Origin: Gaertneriomyces semiglobifer
Taxonomy: Eukaryota > Chytridiomycota > Chytridiomycetes > Spizellomycetales > Spizellomycetaceae
Length of the DNA stretch: 64,000 nucleotides
NCBI GenBank assembly: GCA_025558075.1
Contig: JAHLKF010000019.1
Location: forward strand, 186,001 to 250,000
Direction of reading: 5' to 3'
Below the pieces are notes generated by a model, which saw nothing but the letters and a program-made list of their open reading frames with translations, was not told where the DNA came from and made no database searches. The translations under genes and the position numbers were made by a program. Positions 1-10,614 of this stretch are shown in pieces. Numbering within the stretch: the first letter of the stretch is position 1; each line of letters begins with the position of its first letter.

Positions 1-28
1 CTCCTTATAATGACGCTGTTTCTGAAAG

Positions 29-1018
29 CTCTCTTGCGATATCCTGCGAACGAACCCGCACCTCTTGGTGTTTTCCCTAATGTCAACCCTCGTTTACATT
101 GGCTTTGCTGCTATTTGGGTCACGTTCTTCACGCATCTATTTCTACGAGGATGGGCGGATGGGCCTACGTGGCACATCTCAGGAGGAACGCCGTGGTTGG
201 CGTTTTTCTTTCTCGGAATGTACTTCTGGACTGACTCTGTAATCCGCAACATTGAAAAAACCGTGGTCGCAGGCGTGGTCGGGGAATGGTATTTCCGAAC
301 ACATGAGATTCCGCAGGATATCAAGGAAGACAGAACAACAAAAAACTTGAAGGCCGCGCTGACAACCAATTTTGGAAGTGTTTGTTTTGCAAGTCTGATT
401 CTCGGGACTGTGAAGGCCATGCAACACGTAACTTCGCTTATAAAGCGCGCGACACGACGCGATTCATCAAACCCATCCCAACTACATCGCTTTCTTACCT
501 CCTGCACAGATTGTTGGGGCCATTTGGCTGAGAATGTCACCACATACGCGCTAGTACATGTGGGCCTGACCGGATCCTCCTTCTGGAAATCCAGCTACAT
601 CACCACCAGGATTTTCCGCAGGAACCTGGTGCTGGGTTTGATTACCAACACGGTGACGAGAATCATCGTTGCTGGGATTGCCGCGATTGTTGCAGGCTGT
701 GCAGGGGCCGTGGGCTGGTGGATTAGTACAAATTCCATGGCTACGGGCGATCAAAGCGGCCAAACAGGTATTTTTGGTGGGGGATTAGTAGTGGGAGTCT
801 TTGCCGGAGGTGTAGGATGGGGTGTAGTGAGAGTCTTGGGAGGCATCGTCCAGAACACGTAAGTAACCAGCGCAAAAGATTCGTATTATCTGCGTTGTAT
901 CAACTAATCGGATGGTGCCAGTGTGGACGCGACATATATTTGCTACCTTTTGGACATCGACACCAATACCGTTCATTGCCAAAACGCGCATCGCATCTTC
1001 GGTGCTAGCGGCTTATGA
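29..1018 (+). CDS. Choline transporter-like protein (CTL/SLC44, fungal PNS1 type), 5' partial
   Basis: Multi-pass plasma-membrane protein of the CTL/SLC44 family. The window begins inside an intron: a branch-like TAATGAC lies at 8-14 and an acceptor AG at 27-28. The frame then reads ILRTNPHLL and several hydrophobic segments. The family hallmark VAGVVGEWYF is encoded near 267-296, and a glycine-rich hydrophobic stretch lies near 650-840. Exon 29-858 ends at GTAAGT. The last exon, 922-1018, restores phase and encodes VDATYICYLLDIDT, the conserved CTL C-terminal segment, before TGA at 1016-1018. The N-terminal half is outside the window. Family membership is clear. The transported substrate is not: yeast Pns1 has no proven choline transport. 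Confidence 0.88.
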
Positions 1019-1390
1019 AATCATTCATGCCCTTAACCATTTTATTCGTGTACACATATTTCGTTGTGAGGGTAGCCGATACGTTTTTTGGCAGGCGCAA
1101 GTGAGGTACGGCCTGATTTTGTTCGAACGGTTAGTAGCCCAAATATTACTTTAAGTTGATGTGACAATGAAGCTAGTGTCCTATTTTCATTGAAATCAAA
1201 GGAACCCAATTGATGCATGGTATTACTGCTTCCGCACCACTGATGAGTACGCCATGAGTGAAGAAGGCTCCGTCTGCACTACTGCTACTCATCATCATTT
1301 AAGTGGCTCCTGTCGTCCAGACGTTTAAATTGACGACCAGAAGCTGCGCGCTCTCAGCAGCATTGGGCGGAATGCTCCGCCAAAGGAAGG
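1019..1390. other. Convergent intergenic spacer
   Basis: This spacer lies between the 3' end of the CTL gene and the 3' end of the CCDC87 gene on the other strand. Only short, unsupported open frames are seen. It probably carries both 3' UTRs. Confidence 0.5.
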
Positions 1391-4300
1391 TTATGAACTA
1401 TCCACAGTTACTGACGATTGTTCTTTCAGTTTCTCTCTCCCAGCCTTGCGTACAATTTCGGTGTAATCTCTTCTCATCTTTTCCGTATACGGAACACCTT
1501 CATATGTTACGACTTCGTCCAGCTGCTTCCGTATCCTATCACAAAGCTGCATAATCTGCTGAGAAAGTTCATGGGACTTCCGAAGAAGTTGTTCGCGTGC
1601 CCGCGCTTCCTCCATTCGAGCTTCCGATGAACCGGGTTGGCCGGCGAGGAAGAAGCGCGTCGGATCGGAGGCTGTTTGCTCAAATGCGGAAATCTCCTCG
1701 AGAAGAGATTCTCTAGCAAGGATAAGCGTCGTAACTTCACGCCATAGTCGGAGACTCTAAAGAGGGAAGTACTTCAGCAGCTGTTCCAGATTCAACGACG
1801 ACACTTGTGCAACGCCTACCGTTTCCACCTTTGGAGTGTACTGATGGCGGCCATATTTAATGGCCATGTCGAGTTTTTGATCCACTGGCATTTTCAATTG
1901 CACCCATAGCTCCTCCAGTGCAGTTTGAAGTTCTGTCAAGGAGATGGTGGTTTCCGCTTCTTGTTCTCCTGTGTCGTGGTCTGCTTTGGATTTCTTTTCG
2001 TCATCTGAATCAACAGTGTGCACTCCGCCGCCACTTTTATTAACGCGTTCTTCATGCTTGCCCATCACCTCACCCATGTAGTCCAGAACACCCTTATTCC
2101 ACATGCCTCTCTCGTATCTAGTCATGGCCTGTCGCCTTTCCTCCTTTAACCGCGCCGCTTCTTCTTTTTGCCTTTCTTCTTCTTCACTCTTTAGACGCTC
2201 TTCAAGCTCCTCTTGCCGTCGTTTCCGTGCTTCCATTTCTGCATCCTCTTCATAAAGGAGAGTGAATACAAAGTCTGTTTGTAAGGAATCCAAGAATTGC
2301 AAGTAATTTCGGAATGTAATCACAGGCGGGACAACCGTTTTTGATTTCAGCGGCGGAATGTAGCCGCCATAATTGTGCTTAAGTAGCGTCCCGTACCTGG
2401 AAGACAGCGTCCTTCGCATTGCCTTGGTGCGATCTGCAATGTACGCTTCAGCCGTCAACGGCCTCTTCGGTGCTTGCTCCGTTCCGTCTCGTGTTCGCAT
2501 TCTAATTTGACTCTTGCCGCGCTGTTCTCTGTACTCGTCAAACTGGTTCCGGTATTCACCTGCCGTATCAGGCAGAGATAAGAAAGGCCGTGTCAAAACT
2601 GGATCTTTCAACCCGCGCCAAGCGTAGTCGAACTGTGAAGTTGCAGCGCTGTGGTCAAGCGGGGCCGTAGGACAGCGGAACGGGTCATCTTCCAGGTCCT
2701 GGAAAGCCACTGATGCCGCGGGAACTACTTCCATTATCTCAGCGTAGATGTCGGATACTTCCTTGTACTGTGTCAGATTCTCATCTAGTAGAGTAGATGG
2801 AAGTTGTCAGTCCACTTTGCGCGTTTTATGTCATATGTTCGCACTAACCAATTTTCTTCAACATGAGCTGTTCAGGCCCATCCTCAAATCCACTGACTAC
2901 CGGTGACGGTTCGGTATTGAGAGTAATGAAACCCTTCGGGATTCGAGTAGAAGTGGTGGATGGCAATGGACGTAAAATGGGATACTAAATCCTTGGTGTG
3001 TGAGAATGGGCAGTGAGAAAATGTGATCAAGTAGAAGTACCAACCCTTTCGTCTTGGAATTTCGGCTCCGGATCAGTTGATGATGTGGTTGGTGATGCTA
3101 GGGGCATCGTTTCGTCGTCTACCGGCTAACGGAAATGGCCATCAGCACCTGTAGATGTTTACGAACCACGAAGCCTTTACTGACCAACGCATCGAACAAC
3201 CCATAATCAAAATCAACCAACTGCCGCCGCCGGTACTTGCTGGGCGGCAGATATCGTTGTCTTTGTGGTAATGGCTTGAAAACGGCACAGGTTGAGTACA
3301 AATAAACACTTATGAACACCTGCAGTTACTCACTTCCTCCGTCTGCTGGTGTCGCCGCCGGAAGGATGGCAGAATAGATGACTCTAACAGGAGAGGGTTG
3401 TCTTTGAACTCCTTTGTAGAATTATCGTCGTCCTCTTCCTGCGATGTATCATCACTATCATCATCGGTCTCGCTGTCATCCAGAAATCCCCATTCTTCCT
3501 CTTCAGCTTTCACATTGTCCTCCTTGCTGCCCCATTCTTCTACTTCTAAAAGCCCACCGACTCCTACACCTCGTAGGCTCCTCCAACTTTTGAAAACGCT
3601 GCTTCGCATGTTCCCCAACATCTGGCTTCCTCTGCTGCTTCGTCGCTCCAGTATGGAACCTCGTCGAGAGATGGCGTGTCCGCGATGGCTTGACCGCCGC
3701 CGGCCGGAGAGGAGCCGACGACCTTCACTGTCAACAAATTCCTTTGCTTCTGAGGATGAAGCTCGTCGGATGGACCGCCGTAACAGCTCTGTTTGTCGCT
3801 TGGAGGATATTTGTAGGGGCGGAAGATCGGGGGTTGGGTGAGTTACTTGTTCCAAGGCGTTTTTGACTTCCTGAATTTCCATTTCCAGCGGATCTGGGCC
3901 AATAACCTTGCGAACAACTTGAACAGTCTTTCCATTACAGGTGTCTTCCAATGCTTGCTTCATGATTTTCTGCGTGTCAATCCTGGTATCTGGGAATCAG
4001 TGAGCTACTTCGCTTATACGTCAACTGGATGCTCATCATCAGCCACTCACCGTCGGCAAAGCTCGGACCTGAAGTATGCTTGGAATCGGCATTTATTGAG
4101 TGCAGGGTTGAGAACACTCAATTCGTGCATTCCTATCACATTGGTTGAGTTGAGGATACTCAGCAAGTACTTATTTTGTTTAAAACTTACGCTTTTTCTT
4201 CCAGCACCCCCTCTCCAGGATCGTGTCTTTGATCAACGCAATTTTCTCAATGACATTGGCGATGACAACCCTGTTTTGTTCCGGAGTCAACTGCTTGGAG

Positions 4301-4865
4301 ATCATGTCGCGCGCCTGGTTGTACCTGATGGCCAGTTCGCCTATAAAGACATTGGCCTATGATAATTCGTTAGAGTTTATCCAGCTCTTGTGGGTTAAAC
4401 TCATGAGATTCTACCAAGGCTTCCTTTTCGTCACTGTCTAACCAGGTGATGGCTCGAATCTCTTCAATAACCCTTTTCAGGTGTTGAGAGACTGGTTCAA
4501 TTCGCGTGACCGGCTCTGCCAAAGCTCCAAACGATATGGTTGAAGCTTTCATGAATAGTTAGTATGGTATGTGCGTAGAGCTTGCATAGTGGGTTTACCA
4601 TCATGGCTTGTGGCGTTTATTTTTTTGAAGTTCAATTTCTAAGATGTGGTGAATACATGTCTTGCCTTTGAACATGTTCAACTATACTTACATCAACGCT
4701 TTCCAAGCTTTTGAGTTTAAGTCCTTGCCATCGGTGCCCGGAAGCGCCCAACTTCTTATGCAGTTCTTTGCGGATGACACTGTTTCTACCAACAATTTTT
4801 GCAGCCACCGAAAAGTTTTTGGGAAAGAGAGCAAGCTCAGATTCGGACACATGCATAGTAGCCAT
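1391..4865 (-). CDS. CCDC87-family ciliary/flagellar coiled-coil protein
   Basis: Multi-exon gene read from right to left. The C-terminal half matches the CCDC87 family: a YLQFLDSLQTDFVF segment, a Glu/Arg-rich coiled coil near 2130-2260, LEELWVQLKMP with LDMAIKYG near 1850-1910, and then, after an intron (about 1755-1833, GTAGGC..TTTAG), a SAFEQTASDPTRFF segment and a YTEKMRRDY segment before TAA at 1391-1393. An upstream exon (about 3310-4000) is acidic and Ser/Arg-rich. Exons near 4185-4345 and 4370-4545 are helical. The ATG at 4865 opens a plausible first exon ending at GTAAGT, but its phase does not join cleanly to the next exon, so the ATG at 4552 is an alternative start. In animals CCDC87 is expressed in sperm and ciliated cells, which fits a zoospore-forming fungus. 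The middle exon borders (2735-3310) were not resolved. Confidence 0.78.
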
Positions 4866-5080
4866 TCTTGGTGAGAGATTCCTCTTGAGAAATTGAGAAC
4901 ACAGCTATAATTCCTCATCTTTGTAGTTGCAAGGTGCCTTTAACGCGAGGTCCATCGGCGGAGTTCAGCTGACTCATCCGTGTTATCGATGACTGCGCGA
5001 GACGAGGTCACTGAACGGGCTTTCCTCGACGAAAGGCGCTTTTGGAGCAACTAGTCAACAGATACCAGTTCGACACATGT

Positions 5081-7048
5081 ATGGCCCCATCAACTTATAC
5101 GCACATTCCCGACGATGAAACTGGGAACCGCTCAGAGACATCTCTCCCTGGCACCCCGCCCCAACGCGACGGCTGGGATGACTTTGATTTTGATGACGAG
5201 GAGAATGAGTTGCTCGCGTTGGACGACTTGGGGGACGATGCCCTGCTAAGCCGTTTGAGCAATGATAGAAGGCGGCAATTAGATGAGGAAACGGGAAACA
5301 AAAGAAATGTTGGATCTACTGTGTGGGATGCAACATTCAACTTTGCTAATTCCATCATCGGTGCTGGTGAGGCTCTACTTTCCAACGGCACCGTCATGTT
5401 TTGCATCTAATAGTACTGCTCAATTAGGAATCATTGGTATTCAACGCATATGGACCTTCTAACATGCTTGAGATGGTCTCACTGCCGCTTCATTTAGGAC
5501 TCCCGTACGCGTTCCTTCAAGCTGGTTTCCTAACGGGGCTGTTCCTGCTCTTCACGTTGACGTTTGTTGTAGGTAAAGCCAGAATACACAGTACCTACGC
5601 CTCACTGTTTTATTCACTCACTGTCGTGCTACTAGACTGGACCGTTAATCTTCTGATAAAGGATGCTAAACTGGCGGGCAAGTCGTCCTACCAGGATATG
5701 ATTTTTCATTGCTGGGGATCCAAGGGCTACGCCGCAATATCGGCATTACAGGTGGTGTTTGCCTACGGCGGTGAGTGCATCCGATGGCGGACATGAAGTG
5801 ATTGTTAACCTGATCGATCAGCGTAGGAATGTGTGGTACGTATTCTAGATCCCATGGCGCACCTTTGCAATCACCACTCAACCAGATTCTCTAGCCTATG
5901 CAGTGATAGTGGGAGACACGCTCCCTCTTGTTTTCCGCCAAGTGGTCCCGTCCACATCTTTCCTTTACCCTGTGGTCGCCTCTCGCCAGCCCATGATCAT
6001 TTTATGTACACTTTTCATATCTCTACCACTATCACTTTACCGCGATATCAGCAAGCTAGCCAAAACTAGCGCAGTATCGCTTCTGGCTATTGCATTTATT
6101 GTTATGACCGTTGTGGTTGCGGGGCCAATGGAGAGCGTGGACCGCAAGGGGGTGGAAGATCCGTGGACCGTTATCAGGCCAGGTGTTGTTAACGCCGTGG
6201 GCGTCATCAGTTTCGGTAAGAGACGGTCTGTTTAAGCTCTCGTGCTCGTACTAACTCGCACGGTTCCAGCATTCGTATGCCACCACAATACGTTCTTGAT
6301 ATATGGGTCACTCAAGAAACCGACAATGGACCGTTTCGCCATCGTGACACACCTGTCTACAGGACTGTCACTGCTAGCATGTCTGGTACTTGCATGTGCT
6401 GGGTATTTAACATTCCGAGAAAAGACCCAAGGTAGCGACGGAGTCGTTGAGTAGTCCTTGACCTTTGGAAAGGAGAGCTCATTTGTTGCCTTGTAGGAAA
6501 TATCCTCAATTCATTTTCGCCAACGCTCTTGCCAACTGCAGCTCGCTTTCTGTTCGGTTTGAACATGTTTCTAACGTTCCCGCTGGAGTGTATAGTTTGC
6601 CGAGAAGTTATTTTCAACTATTGTTATGCGCACCCGGCTGTACCGGTGGGAGATAGATGGATGACTGAAGAAGTGAACCAAAAAGTAGATTGGAAAGTAC
6701 ACGCAGCGGTGACAGGTGCACTGAGTGTGAGCGCTATGGCGGTGGCGGTCGTAACTTGTGACCTCGGAATTGTTTTGGAACTTACTGTAAGTAATGCGGC
6801 AGTGGCACCTGGCTATGTTGATCGTTGCTAACCTTTCCCGCACGTTTCAGGGCGGTCTTGCAGCGTCGATTTTGGCGTATATACTTCCACCGCTCTGTTA
6901 CATTCGCCTTACATCCGGTGCTACGTGGTCGCTCAAGAATGTCCCTCAGCTATTCTGTGTCGCATTCGGCATTGCCATTGTTGGCGTCACAGTTGTACAG
7001 ACTTTCATCAAAATGATAGAGGGCGGAGAGGGAAACCAGTGCATGTAA
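5081..7048 (+). CDS. Vacuolar amino-acid transporter (AVT / SLC38-type, Aa_trans family)
   Basis: A 515-residue polytopic transporter. An acidic cytoplasmic N-tail (DDFDFDDEENELLALDDL) precedes the family core: NFANSIIGAGIIGLPYAFLQ, VIVGDTLPLVF, ISFAFVCHHNTFLIYGSL and FLTFPLECIVCRE. Eight exons restore one frame: 5081-5366, 5428-5436, 5498-5770, 5827-5835, 5895-6215, 6270-6431, 6497-6786 and 6851-7048 (1,548 bases in total, divisible by 3). Two exons are only 9 bases long, and both are needed to complete invariant transporter motifs. The family moves neutral or acidic amino acids across the vacuolar membrane by proton coupling. The exact substrate and direction are not visible here. The start is the first ATG in frame; an upstream TTG at 5042 is less likely. 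Confidence 0.9.
5428..5436 (+). other. 9-base microexon 1 of the AVT transporter
   Basis: GAATCATTG lies between an acceptor (CAATTAG) and a donor (GTATTC). It is phase 1 on both sides and completes Gly-Ile-Ile-Gly in the motif IIGAGIIGLPYAF, which is otherwise broken. Flanking introns are 61 bases each. Confidence 0.88.
5827..5835 (+). other. 9-base microexon 2 of the AVT transporter
   Basis: GAATGTGTG lies between an acceptor (GCGTAG) and a donor (GTACGT). It is phase 1 on both sides and supplies Gly-Met-Cys in FAYGGMCAYAVIVGDT. Flanking introns are 56 and 59 bases. Confidence 0.86.
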
Positions 7049-7239
7049 ATGCAAACCGACCAAATGGACAGATAGAATTTATAGGGTAAAGACTTTTGGG
7101 CTAGATGTACATATCTCTGCTTCTGAGCACGAAATCTCGTGTTGGCCGGGTAAAAATACAGCAAATGAAGGTATATTATCCGCACTTGAAGAGGTTTTAG
7201 GCACACATCCAAATTACTGGGCACGCTGTGCTTATTTGA

Positions 7240-8767
7240 TCAATCCGTTTTGGCGCGTCCTCCTAGCCCTGCGGAAGAGTTAGAAGACTCGGATGAACCT
7301 GCGGAAGCCAAAAGGGATACAACAAAGCTAATAATTAAGTCAGCTTTTGTGTCAGAACCGACACCGCATCAACGTGGAACTTACATCAAAGCGATAATCA
7401 GACTGACGCTTGTCCAAAAGACCAAATGGAATTCAGTGCTGATGTCCTCAAACTGACACATATTACCCGTGTATGTACCCAACCCTGCAGTCCCAATCTT
7501 ATTCCCGGCGTCATCTGTGACATAGTTGAAACACTGGCACTCCCAGCACTCCGTTGTGGCAGATTTCACGCAGGTTCCATGAGCGGTGCAGTTCGAAAAA
7601 GCAGTCTTGCAATCGTCCTCCGTTGTCGGACAACCCGGAGGTTGGCGCTTAGCTTTGAGCGATGCGGGACTTGTGGAAGAGAGGAATGAGGAAACGACAG
7701 TGAACGTGCGGGCAGTCGGGAAGATCGCATTATGAGTTGCCGTAATCTACGTGTCCTCGACAAAATGAGTGAGCGACTCCGACAAGTACGAACTACCATT
7801 GCCCACCTCCTCAATGGTCTCTCGTAATAAGTCCTGTGCTTCACGGTATGTTGCGCTGTCCACTCCATACTTGGCTCTCATCCCTTGCAAGGAATCAAAA
7901 TGGACCACCATGTCGGGGTAGTGGACGTGGTCTCGCTTATCGCCCAATACCTGGACTTTGAATGCTTCCCATACACTGCTGACAAACTCTATCTCCGCCA
8001 TCAGCCGTACATCCTCGTGCACTTTCTCGTCCAAAAAGGCTGCTCTAACGCCGTACTTCTCTACAATATGGGACTTGAGATCCGTATATGTCGTATGGCG
8101 GATGTTATCCAACGTGTGGTAGACTGTCTCCGGCAGTGAGGATGATGCGGCAATGTGAATTTTCTGGTGTACTCTATTAGAATCGAGGTGTAGGCAGTTA
8201 CGAGGTAACTGAGGTGCTTACATCAATGCCAATAGCAACTCTGCTAAGACTCTTTCCTGTCGCAGTCGTACTTCTGGAGATCATGATTGCACCCGATCCA
8301 TCAGCATCCCTTGAGATCGTCCTGACCAAATCATCTACCACGGCAGTTATTTCTACGCGAGGATACTCGTCCGGTATCTCATATGCGGAGCCCGCTCCAA
8401 TTTTCATACTCTCCGCACCATCAGCTAATATAACGAGGTTCGGCTTGGTAGACTGTAATGTGGCGATTGCGTTGAAATCGTCTCGGTCCTGGTTAGTCAT
8501 TGCGGATAATGCCGGGAACCCATCCGGTGCGTCCAGCACATGCGCCAGCACGGACTGACATGTTGCCCACGATATTTTCCTCGTTGAACTTCCAATATCC
8601 AACGGCGGAGAAATGAGGAAAGACGCTATGGAAGCTTTTAAAAATTCTGAGATTAGATGATGTGCTCTGGTCAGATCGCGTGCAGATGAGGATTAAAAAC
8701 CTTTGGCTGTCGCCCCGCGCGAAGCGCATAGAGCCGCTACGGCGGCGCACAAGAGACTCAGCTTCAT
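7240..8767 (-). CDS. Vps3844/DUF3844-type secretory-pathway membrane protein
   Basis: A 421-residue protein with a signal peptide (MKLSLLCAAVAALCASRG), a luminal domain and a Cys-rich DUF3844 C-terminal domain. The latter has C-x6-C-x5-C-x5-C spacing near 7600-7560, then CWECQC, and a membrane segment (LVFWTSVSLIIALIFVV) near the end. Five exons fit one frame: 8767-8701, 8634-8222, 8163-7751, 7669-7385 and 7327-7240 (1,266 bases). The apparent in-frame TAG at 7749 falls inside a phase-consistent intron that starts GTAGAT. The first intron has a weak donor (GTTTTT). The family is named after a yeast vacuolar-sorting screen and its biochemical role is unknown. The gene is divergent from ERCC8 across 277 bases. 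Confidence 0.78.
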
Positions 8768-9044
8768 GATCGTGCCAGTCAACCTCCGAGTAAACCCAGT
8801 TCCTATCCCAGTTTGCTGTCCCGGTGTGATGTCCCCGTTTCTTAACTTGGCCTTTGATCAAAGTCGCTGCCTTTGGGCGCCATTCAGCGTCATGACGCGC
8901 TGCGTGTCGTGGGGTTAGGGTTGTAGCACCGCGTCTGCGGTTTTCCCGCATTTAAAAGGGCCTTTTGGAACTTATAATAGTTCAACGGATGGAGACAGCG
9001 AGCAGCGAGCAGCGAACGCCCGTGGTGTGGGGCTTGGAGCAGAG
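8768..9044. promoter_or_regulatory. Divergent intergenic region (DUF3844 gene / ERCC8)
   Basis: This short gap separates two genes transcribed away from each other and must hold both 5' UTRs and promoters. It contains CCGCAT and ATTTAAAAGG near 8947-8960. No motif stands out enough to assign a factor. Confidence 0.45.
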
Positions 9045-10510
9045 ATGACTTATAGGCTGCTGAGGTTGAGAGAGACAGATCCGCGGCAGTGTCCAGGCAG
9101 ATTGAACCAGTTGAAGAAGATTTCGGCATTTCGCTCGATCGCCCGCAATGAGGAACGGTGTTTAATGAAGTGTGCCAGAGGACCGATAAACTGTCTGGAC
9201 TGCGATAAGGTGGACGGCAGATAGTAAGTAACGATTTTTGGGCTGCCTTTATGGGCGCAAGTATCTTTTGGTGATTTCTCATGCTCATCGATTTGCAATT
9301 CACTATTGGCATTAGTCTTTTAAGTGGGAGCGCCGACACAACGCTACATATCTATGATTTGGAGGAACCGGGGACGTCATCTAATGCGGAGTCTCTCAGG
9401 ACCGTGGAGCCGCTAGTTAGCTTAGATCGTCGACGAGCCCACCAATACAGTATAACAAACATAAATTGGTTTCCTTTCGATACGGGTCTGTTCACCACCT
9501 CTTCGATGGCAAGCATCTCTTCAGCATCTGATTTTACGCATCCGAAGCCTGGTTTCTCATGCAGCGATTCTGACTTATAGGATGGAACCATCAAAGTTCA
9601 TGACACTAATGCCCTCGCTCAAGTTCATACTTTCCCACTGGACAGTCAAATCTACACTCATGCCCTTTCCCCTATATCAACATCCCACAACCTTATAGCA
9701 AGTACAACCTGACACATGCTAATTTCTGAGCTTGGCCAAATGAGTAACAGTAGACAACCAGGCACTTCTTTAACCCATATCCGCCTTTTGGATCTTCGCA
9801 CCGGTTCATCAACGCACACTCTCACCAATCATTCCGCTAACGTCCTGTCCTTGGCTTGGTCTCCGCGCGACGAGTTCTTTCTGGCTTCAGGCGGTGAAGA
9901 TGGTTGTATTTGGTTCTGGGACATACGCAAGGCCCGTGCCGGACTTCTGTCCTTGGACATGCATAATTCCGGTGAGTAGGCAGTTTCACGTTTCATCTCA
10001 AGGATACACCCGCTTTCCGCTCTACTCAACTAACAGTATGGTTCAGAAATGGAAGCCGGGGAAATCAAACTCGCCTCAATGACCGCGCATACTGCATCCG
10101 TAAACGGCCTAACCTTTACATCCGATGGGCTTCATCTCCTCTCTTCGGGACATGATTCTCTCCGACTGTGGGACGTGTTCAGCGGTCGAAATACTTTGAC
10201 GAATTACGGGACCCACACGCATAATACCCTGCCTTCGACAGTGTACCCCTATATCCCACCTCTGGCATCACAACCGCTGCTATTCCACCCAAGCGACAAT
10301 AAAGTTATACATGTATTTGATTTGTTTACTGGAGAGCTAATGATGACCCTCAAAGGACACCGCGGACGTGTTGCTTGTGTGGTTGGTAGGGATATACTAA
10401 ATGTAGGTGAGAATTTAGCCAGTGTAGGAGAAGGCGCGAGCATTTTCAGTGGAAGCTATGACGGTACAGTTGGTTGGTGGATTGACAAAGTCGACTCCGA
10501 TGATGCATGA
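9045..10510 (+). CDS. ERCC8: DNA excision repair protein ERCC-8 (Cockayne syndrome A, WD40)
   Basis: A 388-residue WD40 protein, the substrate-recognition subunit of the CUL4-DDB1 ubiquitin ligase in transcription-coupled repair. Conserved CSA landmarks are INCLDCDKVDGRYLLSGSAD, WFPFDTGLFTTSSMDGTIKV, a WSP..FFLASGGEDG repeat, TAHTASVNGLTFTSDG and LRLWDVFSGRNTLTNYG. Five exons fit one frame: 9045-9223, 9316-9508, 9581-9701, 9762-9971 and 10047-10510 (1,167 bases). Intron 2 uses a GC donor (ATG|GCAAGC). The start is chosen from the family-like N-terminus (MTYRLLRLRETDP). It faces the SIP3-type gene tail to tail, 104 bases apart. Confidence 0.92.
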
Positions 10511-10614
10511 TGTAAATATACTGCTCTATTCATAAACAAACATTTCACTGGCTAATTCGACGTCCACGAACGTGTCAAATACATGATAAATACATATCCG
10601 CCACCACGCAATAG

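Noticed and set aside
7747..7760. In-frame TAG in the DUF3844 gene, read at first as a nonsense mutation
   Set aside because: The TAG is part of a GTAGAT donor. Removing 7750-7670 as an intron keeps phase, and the five exons sum to 1,266 bases, divisible by 3.
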